Assembly: GCA_012033095.1 (NCBI GenBank)
Contig: JAAUPO010000233.1
Span: 1-5,140, forward strand
Direction: 5' to 3'
Source: Synechococcaceae cyanobacterium RL_1_2
Lineage (GTDB): Bacteria > Cyanobacteriota > Cyanobacteriia > Cyanobacteriales > JAAUPO01
Length of the DNA stretch: 5,140 nt
Below, piece after piece: positions 1-5,105 of this stretch. The notes under the pieces are model-generated. The model was not told the origin of the DNA and ran no database searches. It saw nothing but the letters and a program-made list of their open reading frames with translations. The number at the start of each line of letters is the position of its first letter. Position 1 is the stretch's first letter. The position numbers and the translations under genes are program-made.

Positions 1-67
1 CGTTGCTCTTTATGGAGAATTTAATAGTAAAGCAGTGGAGTTGATGGATCGGGCCGGTTGGAAGTAA
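1..67 (+). CDS. C-terminal end of an unidentified protein (partial)
   Basis: Reading from base 2, 21 codons stay open and end in TAA at 65-67. The deduced tail is VALYGEFNSKAVELMDRAGW followed by K. The gene starts outside the window. I do not recognise the family from so short a tail. It is judged real because a strong intrinsic terminator follows 30 bases after the stop. The other two forward frames carry stops or lack such a boundary. It is not the usual end of ribosomal protein L9, the gene often found before dnaB in other bacteria. Confidence 0.6.
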   Translation, partial: VALYGEFNSKAVELMDRAGWK

Positions 68-97
68 TAATATATACCTATTCAAACTGTGAGTAAT

Positions 98-122
98 GGT
101 GGGCAAGACCCACCTTTTTTTT
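98..122 (+). terminator. Rho-independent terminator of the upstream gene
   Basis: A perfect 6-bp G+C-rich stem GGTGGG (98-103) / CCCACC (109-114) with a 5-base loop CAAGA is followed at once by eight T residues (115-122). This is a textbook intrinsic terminator. It separates the upstream gene from dnaB, so dnaB should have its own promoter. Confidence 0.9.
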
Positions 123-403
123 GTGGTATTTTCTAAAGGGGTTAGGAATGGCAACGTCCCTATTCCCCATATCCCGCCGGTAATCCTTTACGTCATTACC
201 TTTGGGGGAGCGCGATCGTCAATCAAGATCAAAGCCATGAATAATCAATTAACTAACTGACATTAATGGGGGTAACCCATCGGGCTAAGTCCTGTATCCC
301 AATCCTCAACCTCAAGCCATCAAGGACAGTGGTTAACGGCAATTTTAATCTGTTGTTCCCTTTGGTTGGCTCTTTCCATCTTCATTCCTAATGTTTTTCT
401 GCC
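123..403. other. Gene-free stretch upstream of dnaB
   Basis: No credible coding frame is seen; the ATG at 148 opens only 11 codons. A small hairpin ATGGG/CCCAT lies near 264-278, and a partial HIP1 motif (GCGATCG) lies near 212. The only promoter-like pair close to dnaB is TTGGCT (366-371), a 17-base spacer and TAATGT (389-394). It is a weak match that would give an almost leaderless transcript, so I do not call it as a promoter. The dnaB promoter and 5' leader should lie in this stretch. Confidence 0.4.
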
Positions 404-1743
404 ATGGTTAGCGATCGCATTCCTCCCCAAAATTTAGAAGCCGAAGAACTCATTTTAGGGGGAATTTTGCTGGACAAAGAAGCCATGGGGCGGGTAGCAG
501 ATAACCTGACCAAGGATGCCTTTTATGTGCAGGCCCATCAAATTATTTACGAAGCCGCCCTAGCATTATTTGCGAATAATCAACCCACGGATTTAACCAC
601 TGTGACCTGTGGCTCCAGGATCATGGCTTGCTGGAAAAAGTTGGGGGGGCCATGAAATTGGGTCAATTGGTGGCGTTGACGGTTTCTACGGTTAGCATCG
701 ATCGCTACACCAATTACGTAATGGATAAATATATCCGTCGCCAATTAATCACAGCGGGGAACGAAATTATTGAACTGGCCTATGACATGGTGACGGAATT
801 GGATCAGGTGTTAGATAAATCCCAACAACAAATTTTTCAACTGACCCAAAAGCGCACCCAACAGGGCCTAGTGCCCATCAGTGAAACGGTAGTGCAGGCG
901 TTTAATGAAATTGAGTCCCTGCGCCAGGACAATCGGCTACCAGGGTTAAATTGTGATTTTTATGATCTAGATGCCATGACCAGTGGTTTTCAGCCCTCGG
1001 ATTTAATTATTGTGGCCGGCCGACCAGCCATGGGGAAAACTAGTTTTGCGTTAAACATTGCCAATAATATTGCCCAAATGCATGATCTCCCGGTGGCTAT
1101 TTTTAGCTTGGAAATGTCTAAGCAACAGTTGACCCTCAGAATGTTGGCCAGTGAATCGGGGATTGATAGTAATCGGTTACGGGGAGGTCGCATTAGTCAA
1201 CATGAGTTTGAGCCCCTGAGTTTAGCGATCGGGAGTTTATCGGAGCGGCCAATTTATATTGATGACAACGCTAATTCTGGGGTTATGCAGATGCGATCGC
1301 AAGCCCGCCGTCTCCAGGCAGAAAGAGGCAATCAATTAGGTTTAATTTTGATTGACTATCTACAACTAATGGAAGGGGGTGGGGATAATCGGGTACAGGA
1401 ATTATCTAAAATTACGCGATCGCTTAAGGGCTTAGCCCGGGAATTAAATGTCCCAGTGATGGCCCTATCCCAACTCAGTCGGGGGGTAGAACAACGCACC
1501 AATAAACGACCGATGATGTCAGATTTACGGGAATCAGGCTCGATCGAACAGGATGCCGATTTAATTATTATGCTCTATCGCGATAGTTACTATAACCCCG
1601 ACTCCCCCGACCAAAATATTGCAGAAGTCATCATTGCTAAACATCGTAATGGGCCTACTGGTACCGTTAAACTGTTGTTTCGTCCGGAGTTAACCAAATT
1701 TGAAAACCTGGCAGGCAGGGGAGCTATGAATAATGATTACTAA
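404..1743 (+). pseudogene. dnaB: Replicative DNA helicase DnaB, frameshifted and without intein
   Basis: DnaB is the hexameric 5'-3' helicase that unwinds the chromosome at the replication fork and recruits primase. The N-terminal domain starts at ATG 404, the first ATG after an in-frame TAA at 389, with PPQNLEAEELILGGILLD. Frame 404 is lost after codon 68: reading on would give an unrelated tail ending at 655. From TGG at 610 the +1-shifted frame resumes the family sequence (WLQDHGLLEKVGGAMKLGQL), so one base is missing, or two are extra, around 608-610. The RecA-like domain is complete: Walker A GRPAMGKTS (1018-1044), Walker B LILIDYLQLM (about 1342-1371), the segment LRESGSIEQDADLIIMLYRD (about 1525-1584), and the arginine-finger region KHRNGPTGT (about 1639-1665). 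The joined product is about 446 residues, normal for an intein-free DnaB. Because everything else is intact and dnaB is essential, this is either a sequencing error, a very recent mutation, or a redundant second copy. A shorter product could start at TTG 628 or ATG 652 but would lack most of the N-terminal domain. Confidence 0.88.
1537..1542 (+). other. Uninterrupted DnaB intein insertion site
   Basis: The codons GGC-TCG encode the Gly-Ser junction of RESG|SIEQD. In Synechocystis sp. PCC 6803 (established knowledge) the DnaB intein is inserted exactly between this glycine and serine. Here the extein sequence reads straight through, so the site is empty. Nothing in the flanks looks like an intein remnant. 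Confidence 0.75.
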
Positions 1744-1776
1744 AATCCGATCAGTTTCAGGGATTAGATGGATTAA

Positions 1777-1797
1777 GCTAACATAAACTTTGTTAGC
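1777..1797 (+). other. Inverted repeat between dnaB and pilT
   Basis: A perfect 7-bp stem GCTAACA (1777-1783) / TGTTAGC (1791-1797) has a 7-base loop. It ends ten bases before the GTG start of pilT. No T-run follows, only CCTTTCCCT, so it is not a standard terminator. It could be a weak dnaB 3' structure, an operator, or a hairpin that hides the pilT translation start. The function is inferred from position only. Confidence 0.5.
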
Positions 1798-1806
1798 CCT
1801 TTCCCT

Positions 1807-3027
1807 GTGAAGACCATGACCGATAAACACCAGGAAACCGTCGTCAAACCTCAGCCTTCCCCCCCGTCTGATCATACGGTTATTCAGAGCGTCAGGCAGG
1901 CCCAAATCAAAGTACCACCAATTCCCACCATCCAACATATGGTACAGGATGCCTTTGATAGTAAAGCGTCTGACATTCATATTCGGGTAGGAGAAGTGCC
2001 CCGTTTTCGCATTAATGGCAAAATTTATCCCACCAAGGGTTATCCCAAAATCAAAAAGGATTTATTTAATAGTTTTTTGGGAGAAGCCCTTACCCTCTCC
2101 CAGCGCAAACAACTAGCCCAGAAAAAAGAACTCGATACCGCAATTTTTTATCCTGGTTTAGTGCGTTGTCGTCTTAATTGCTTTGATACCTTGACCGGTG
2201 GGGCGATGGTGATTCGATTAATTAGTTTAAAAGTGCCCACGATCGATCAACTGAATTTACCCCCTATTTTTAAGGAAATTTCCTGTCGCCAAAAAGGTTT
2301 AATTATTGTCAGCGGCCCCACTGGTTCGGGGAAATCCACCACGATCGCTGCGATGCTCAATCATGTTAATCAGGTTGAGCAGAAACATATCATCACCGTC
2401 GAAGATCCCATTGAATTTATTCATTCCTCCCAACGCTCTTTGATTTCCCAGCGGGAAGTTGGCTTACATACCTACGATTTCCAAGGGGCGATCCGTTCAG
2501 CCCTCAGGGAAGATCCCGATGTAATTATGGTGGGGGAAATGCGCGATCGCTTTACCGTAAACTCAGCCATTCGGGCATCCCAAACCGGCCATGTTGTTTT
2601 TGGTACCCTCCATACCCATCGAGCCTACGATGTCATTAACCGTTTAGTTAGCTTGTACAATGCCGACGAACAGGAACCCATGAGGCTACAAATAGCTGAT
2701 TCTATCACCGCCATCATTGCCCAGACCCTAGTGACCAAAACCGATGGCAACCGTATTGCCGTCCATGACATCTTAGTTAATACCCCAGCCATGAGGGATT
2801 ATCTAATTCAAGGACGTAAGGATGACATTCTTCAAATGATGGAAGATGACACTTTTGACGGGATGCAGGTGATGAACCAAGCCATCTACGATCAGTTATT
2901 ACTTGGAACGTTCTCCCTCGATGAAGCTCGTCTTGCTTCTCCAGAGCCGGCCGAACTCGATCGCATCGTACGCCAAGGAGGTAGCAACAATGAAACCTCA
3001 GCCCGTAACTGGATGATGAAAAAATAA
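1807..3027 (+). CDS. pilT: Type IV pilus retraction ATPase, PilT family
   Basis: This is a cytoplasmic hexameric ATPase that drives pilus retraction for twitching motility, phototaxis and DNA uptake. Of 406 residues, the first 45 or so are a polar, proline-containing extension. The N-terminal domain follows (ASDIHIRVGEVPRFRING, 54-71). The ATPase core has Walker A GPTGSGKST (170-178), the Asp box ITVEDPIEF (196-204), Walker B DPDVIMVGEMRD (236-247) and the His box QTGHVVFGTLHT (259-270). The PilT-specific AIRNLIRE motif appears in altered form as PAMRDYLIQGR (327-337). This motif and the GEMRD form favour PilT over the assembly ATPase PilB. The start is GTG 1807 or ATG 1816; neither has a clear ribosome binding site. 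No pilB or pilC is adjacent, unlike the usual cyanobacterial pilB-pilT-pilC cluster. This suggests a second, stand-alone paralogue of the PilT2 kind, which in PCC 6803 influences phototaxis direction. That paralogue assignment is inference. Confidence 0.93.
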   Translation: MKTMTDKHQETVVKPQPSPPSDHTVIQSVRQAQIKVPPIPTIQHMVQDAFDSKASDIHIRVGEVPRFRINGKIYPTKGYPKIKKDLFNSFLGEALTLSQRKQLAQKKELDTAIFYPGLVRCRLNCFDTLTGGAMVIRLISLKVPTIDQLNLPPIFKEISCRQKGLIIVSGPTGSGKSTTIAAMLNHVNQVEQKHIITVEDPIEFIHSSQRSLISQREVGLHTYDFQGAIRSALREDPDVIMVGEMRDRFTVNSAIRASQTGHVVFGTLHTHRAYDVINRLVSLYNADEQEPMRLQIADSITAIIAQTLVTKTDGNRIAVHDILVNTPAMRDYLIQGRKDDILQMMEDDTFDGMQVMNQAIYDQLLLGTFSLDEARLASPEPAELDRIVRQGGSNNETSARNWMMKK

Positions 3028-3037
3028 TCCCAGATCA

Positions 3038-3211
3038 TCAAATCAATGCCATAGACACCATGAACCCATCAATAATTGATCCTCCTAGGTCAATAAACTT
3101 CGGGGCAATGACTGAAGTTTGATCCGTCGTCGCAATTATTCCCGTCAAACTAAACGTGATGTAATCTGCACCATCAAACAAAAAATCAACCCATTTCTTG
3201 CAGTACAACAC
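3038..3211 (-). pseudogene. Possible remnant reading frame, unidentified
   Basis: On the minus strand a frame ending in TGA (3040-3038) is open across the whole pilT-lspA gap and into antisense lspA. With GTG 3211 as start it gives 57 residues. The text looks protein-like (DGADYITFSLTGIIATTDQ, then FIDLGGSIIDGFMVSMALI), with balanced composition and alternating hydrophobic positions. There is no ATG near the N-terminal end, no ribosome binding site and no family I recognise. It may be the decayed 3' end of a lost gene or a chance open frame. Confidence 0.22.
3095..3120. other. Stem-loop downstream of pilT
   Basis: AAACTTC (3095-3101) and GAAGTTT (3114-3120) form a perfect 7-bp stem with a 12-base loop. 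There is no T-run on either side, so it is not a canonical terminator. It is the only notable structure between pilT and lspA and could stabilise or end the pilT transcript. Confidence 0.3.
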
Positions 3212-3233
3212 AATTTTTCTCCAGCTAATTGTC

Positions 3234-3260
3234 TTGATGTTCTTGATAACACAGTATGAT
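3234..3260 (+). promoter_or_regulatory. Candidate lspA promoter
   Basis: The sequence TATGAT (3255-3260) is a good -10 box. TTGATG (3234-3239) is a plausible -35 with a short 15-base spacer. Transcription would start near 3267, leaving a leader of about 28 bases before the lspA ATG at 3295. The 267-base gap from pilT supports independent transcription. The spacing is not ideal, so the -35 call is weaker than the -10. Confidence 0.35.
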
Positions 3261-3294
3261 TTTTCCCTAGAAAAATTTTTTAGCCCTAGTTCCT

Positions 3295-3807
3295 ATGAAG
3301 TCTATTGATCGTCTCTTACCCAATTTTTCAAAAAATCCTTGGTTTTGGGCGATCGCGATCGGTGGGCTGATAATAGATCAAATTTCTAAATTACTGGTAA
3401 TCAAAACCTTTCCAGAGGTAGGGGTTTCCTATCCCCTCTGGGAGGGGGTATTTCATTTTACCTACGTAGTTAATGATGGAGCCGCCTTTAGTGCTTTTAG
3501 TGGTGGCGTAGTGTGGCTTCGGTGGTTATCTTTGCTAGTCAGCCTAATTTTAATTGTGATGGGATGGATCAGTCCCACCATGGATCGCCTCGAACAAATA
3601 AGTTATGGCTTCATTTTGGCTGGGGCCTCAGGCAATGGCATCGATCGCTTTTTATTTGGTTTTGTGGTTGACTTTATCCATGTCAAACTCATCAATTTTC
3701 CCGTCTTTAACCTAGCTGATGTCTTTATTAATTGCGGGATTGGGGTGATCTTAATTGGCATCTTTTTCCCCCATAACTTTATTGGCGGGCGCAAACAAAT
3801 CAAATAA
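3295..3807 (+). CDS. lspA: Lipoprotein signal peptidase (signal peptidase II)
   Basis: This inner-membrane aspartyl protease removes the signal peptide from prolipoproteins after their lipobox cysteine has been diacylglyceryl-modified. At 170 residues it has the normal family length. Four hydrophobic segments are seen at about 16-36, 71-91, 101-112 and 144-158. Family blocks in order are IIDQISKLLV (26-35), VVNDGAAFS (58-66, the NxGAAFS block), ASGNGIDRFLFGFVVDFI (111-128) and VFNLADVFIN (137-146). The catalytic aspartates are Asp117 in GNGIDR and Asp142 in NLADVF; both are present. The start ATG 3295 has no Shine-Dalgarno sequence, but the N-terminus before the first membrane segment has the expected length. 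The gene stands alone, with neighbours of unrelated function, and no clear terminator follows the stop. Confidence 0.96.
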   Translation: MKSIDRLLPNFSKNPWFWAIAIGGLIIDQISKLLVIKTFPEVGVSYPLWEGVFHFTYVVNDGAAFSAFSGGVVWLRWLSLLVSLILIVMGWISPTMDRLEQISYGFILAGASGNGIDRFLFGFVVDFIHVKLINFPVFNLADVFINCGIGVILIGIFFPHNFIGGRKQIK

Positions 3808-3926
3808 CCCCAAATATAACCCTAGCCAGAAAAGTAAAGACACACCTCAGGGGAAAACTTTATCCTGTGCAGCGAGCAATAATATTTGACCTTAAATAAT
3901 TATGACGACTACAGCGATACATTAAA
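3808..3926. other. Spacer between lspA and the repeat region
   Basis: I see no gene here. Short pairings such as TAAAG/CTTTA around 3835-3870 are too weak to call a terminator. From about 3890 the sequence becomes AT-rich and leads into the first miniature element. Confidence 0.4.
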
Positions 3927-4019
3927 TATAGTCTTTTTGAATAATTACGGGAAACAAATAGAGCTGGAAGCATTTTATGGCAAGAAACTACCATCCCATA
4001 CTAAATTAAATTGACTATA
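3927..4019 (+). mobile_element. Miniature inverted-repeat element, copy A (93 bp)
   Basis: The unit begins TATAGTC and ends GACTATA. About 25 bp at each end form an imperfect inverted repeat, with some 17 of 25 positions matching (left end 3927-3951, right end 3995-4019). A second copy of exactly the same length lies inverted at 4233-4325. Between the copies the left 36 bp differ at two positions and the right 25 bp are identical, while the centre has diverged. Conserved ends around a variable core are what a non-autonomous element moved by a trans-acting transposase should show. If the outer TA on each side is the target duplication, the pattern fits the Tc1/mariner-IS630 group; that family assignment is inference. 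Confidence 0.7.
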
Positions 4020-4232
4020 AATGAATAAAGCTTGAGATGACCGGTTAAAGATTGCTGATGGGAAAATAATCTTTATCCCAATTGTGGCTGATATTAGGAG
4101 CTGATTTATAAAGCCCCCCTACTCCCAATGCCGGGGGAGAAATTTCTGAAAAATTATTAAAAGTTCCCCAAATTTGCGAGATTTAGGGGGCAAAATACAA
4201 ATTCAATTGACTGAATAAACACCCTCTTACCT
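4020..4232. other. Spacer between the two inverted elements, with hairpins
   Basis: No gene is seen. It holds three stem-loops: TAAAGATT (4046-4053) with AATCTTTA (4068-4075); CTCCC (4122-4126) with GGGAG (4135-4139), with alternative pairing from the C-run at 4114-4119; and CCCCAAAT (4166-4173) with ATTTAGGGG (4181-4189), with one bulged A and a 7-base loop. C-run/G-run hairpins of the last kind are common in cyanobacterial intergenic DNA. The word GCTGAT occurs three times (4054, 4087, 4100). Confidence 0.45.
4045..4072 (+). repeat. Direct repeat, left copy
   Basis: The 28 bp starting TTAAAGATTGCTGATGGG recur at 4456-4482 in the same orientation, with three substitutions and a one-base gap. 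The left copy lies between the two inverted miniature elements, the right copy just after the second repeat family. Confidence 0.55.
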
Positions 4233-4325
4233 TATAGTCAATTTAATTTAGTATGGGGTGCTGTTCCTCTCAATGGAATGTTTTCAGATTCTATTTGTTT
4301 CCCCTAATTATTTAAAAAGACTATA
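4233..4325 (-). mobile_element. Miniature inverted-repeat element, copy B (93 bp, inverted)
   Basis: This is the reverse complement partner of the unit at 3927-4019, with the same 93-bp length and the same TATAGTC/GACTATA ends. Read on the minus strand, its first 36 bases match copy A with two differences and its last 25 bases match exactly. The middle (about 4258-4289) has diverged. With copy A it forms a large inverted repeat around a 213-base spacer, so the whole 3927-4325 segment could also be read as one 399-bp element with long terminal repeats. Confidence 0.7.
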
Positions 4326-4344
4326 ACCAAGGAATAAGAAGTTC

Positions 4345-4454
4345 AGGACTTACGCAAAAATTTCGATCCTGTTCTGGGAACCATGATGTTTGGAGGTAAT
4401 CGTTCAAGTAAGTCCCCAAATTGGGGGGGGTTAGGGAGCTTGTCCGTAAGTCCT
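4345..4454. mobile_element. Second miniature element with 10-bp terminal inverted repeats
   Basis: AGGACTTACG (4345-4354) and CGTAAGTCCT (4445-4454) are perfect inverted ends 110 bp apart. A further TAAGTCC lies inside at about 4409-4415, next to a CCCC/GGGG hairpin with an eight-G run (4423-4430). AGGACTTACGCA-like ends recur, as I recall, in cyanobacterial intergenic repeats and IS ends; I could not check this. It encodes no transposase, so it would be non-autonomous. No convincing target duplication is visible. Confidence 0.55.
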
Positions 4455-4455
4455 A

Positions 4456-4482
4456 TTAAGGATTGCTGATGGAAAAAAGTCT
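4456..4482 (+). repeat. Direct repeat, right copy
   Basis: This 27-bp partner of the repeat at 4045-4072 begins TTAAGGATTGCTGATGG. It starts one base after the end of the second miniature element. About 410 bp separate the two copies. Confidence 0.55.
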
Positions 4483-4510
4483 AGGGATATTCTTTTCTTC
4501 GCGCTGTTAT

Positions 4511-4560
4511 TAAGGGAATTTGAGGAAGATCTTTGTACCTCAAATTGATAAAAACCCTTA
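4511..4560 (-). other. Two-part stem-loop at the end of the minus-strand gene
   Basis: The inner stem AATTTGAGG (4517-4525) / CCTCAAATT (4538-4546) is a perfect 9 bp. An outer stem TAAGGG (4511-4516) / CCCTTA (4555-4560) adds 6 bp after an 8-base one-sided bulge. The outer arm contains the stop codon of the gene at 4558-4896. Neither strand has a T-run after the structure, so it is at best an atypical terminator or an mRNA 3'-end stabiliser. Confidence 0.5.
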
Positions 4561-4896
4561 TAAGGAATCAAGCAAATTTTCCCTGGGCACATCAGCTTGA
4601 GGATCATAGGGTTTCCAACCTTCGGCTTCAGCTTCTTTAGTAGAACAAAACCATTTACCCTCTTTAATGGGGGAAACTGTTCTGTCTGGGTAGATGGGGT
4701 CTTGTCGGGTGTAATAAAACCGCTCCCCTTTTAGGAGGTGAACCTTCCCTTTAATCGTACAGCCTTGTTTAAACATCGCTGTCAAAGGTGGTGGGGTTTT
4801 TGAGTCAGCAAACTCCAAAGCCCCAACAAATAAAACGGCTGCAATTATTGCCCATTTTATCCGGGACATCAAAATACCGATCGCACTTTTAGCCAT
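4558..4896 (-). CDS. Small membrane-anchored protein with a sunset-like C-terminal module
   Basis: The protein has 112 residues. Residues 14-28 (KWAIIAAVLFVGALE) form a single hydrophobic segment after a short basic stretch, so it is a membrane anchor or uncleaved signal; no lipobox is seen. Residues 46-95 read CTIKGKV, GERFYYT, WFCS and EAEAEGWKP in order. They resemble the C-terminal module of the form C-IKGN...GE-IYH...GE-WFCSEAEA-AAGW, which follows nuclease-like or succinoglycan-biosynthesis (ExoI-type) domains in other bacteria. Here the module stands alone, without a nuclease domain. The two cysteines (46, 84) are kept, but the usual histidine of the IYH motif is tyrosine (Tyr62). The module should face the periplasm. 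The biochemical function is unknown. The start is ATG 4896, with ATG at codon 10 as an alternative that would still keep the anchor. No Shine-Dalgarno sequence is visible. Confidence 0.75.
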   Translation of the reverse strand: MAKSAIGILMSRIKWAIIAAVLFVGALEFADSKTPPPLTAMFKQGCTIKGKVHLLKGERFYYTRQDPIYPDRTVSPIKEGKWFCSTKEAEAEGWKPYDPQADVPRENLLDSL

Positions 4897-4913
4897 ATTT
4901 AACTATATTTAAT

Positions 4914-4971
4914 TAATGAGCTATTAATGAGCTATTGATGAACTTTTAGTTGCTATCAAGATAATAGCTCA
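4914..4971. repeat. Tandem and inverted repeats upstream of the minus-strand gene
   Basis: The 11-bp unit TAATGAGCTAT occurs twice in tandem (4914-4924, 4925-4935), followed by a degenerate third start (4936-4943). TGAGCTATT (4928-4936) pairs perfectly over 9 bp with AATAGCTCA (4963-4971), and inner arms AAC/GTT and GAT/ATC continue the symmetry. The region lies 18-75 bases before the ATG at 4896 on the minus strand, where a promoter and operator would be expected. A TTGATA (4959-4954, minus) could be a -35 box, but the -10 at the right spacing is poor. Confidence 0.5.
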
Positions 4972-5021
4972 CAAACTAGAGTTATAAAAATTAATAGTTA
5001 TCAGGAATCAAATTATATGGT

Positions 5022-5105
5022 TTATATGGTGCTTATTTCCTCCACTATTCCCATCTCATCGATTATTCCTGCCACAATGCCTAGCCAGGCTAAGTTTAAT
5101 TCCAT
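5022..5105 (-). pseudogene. Remnant of a DUF4277/IS1634-type transposase N-terminus
   Basis: On the minus strand, ATG at 5105 opens 27 codons ending in TAA at 5024-5022. The peptide contains LGIVAGIIDEMGIVEEI. From established knowledge, DUF4277 proteins (N-terminal part of IS1634-like transposases, frequent in cyanobacteria) begin with a closely similar block around LDHLGIVAGIIDEIGIVE. Here the similarity stops after about 25 residues and stop codons follow, so only the 5' tip of the gene remains. The frame is open upstream to the window edge, where the insertion sequence end would lie. The assignment is from memory of the motif. Confidence 0.5.

Noticed and set aside
404..655. A separate 83-residue protein from ATG 404
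   Set aside because: Its first 68 codons are the DnaB N-terminal domain and the tail is out-of-frame translation of the same gene, so it belongs to the frameshifted dnaB.
990..1193. Minus-strand frame of 67 codons inside dnaB
   Set aside because: Antisense shadow of the DnaB ATPase domain, with no family features.
1690..1980. Minus-strand frame of 96 codons across the dnaB-pilT junction
   Set aside because: It overlaps two well-supported genes on the other strand and has no recognisable motif.
3603..3803. Minus-strand frame of 66 codons inside lspA
   Set aside because: Antisense shadow of the conserved catalytic half of LspA.
4047..4482. CRISPR array
   Set aside because: Repeats here differ in length, orientation and family, and there is no regular repeat-spacer spacing.
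4517..4546. Canonical intrinsic terminator after the minus-strand gene
   Set aside because: The stem is strong, but neither strand has the required T-run after it.
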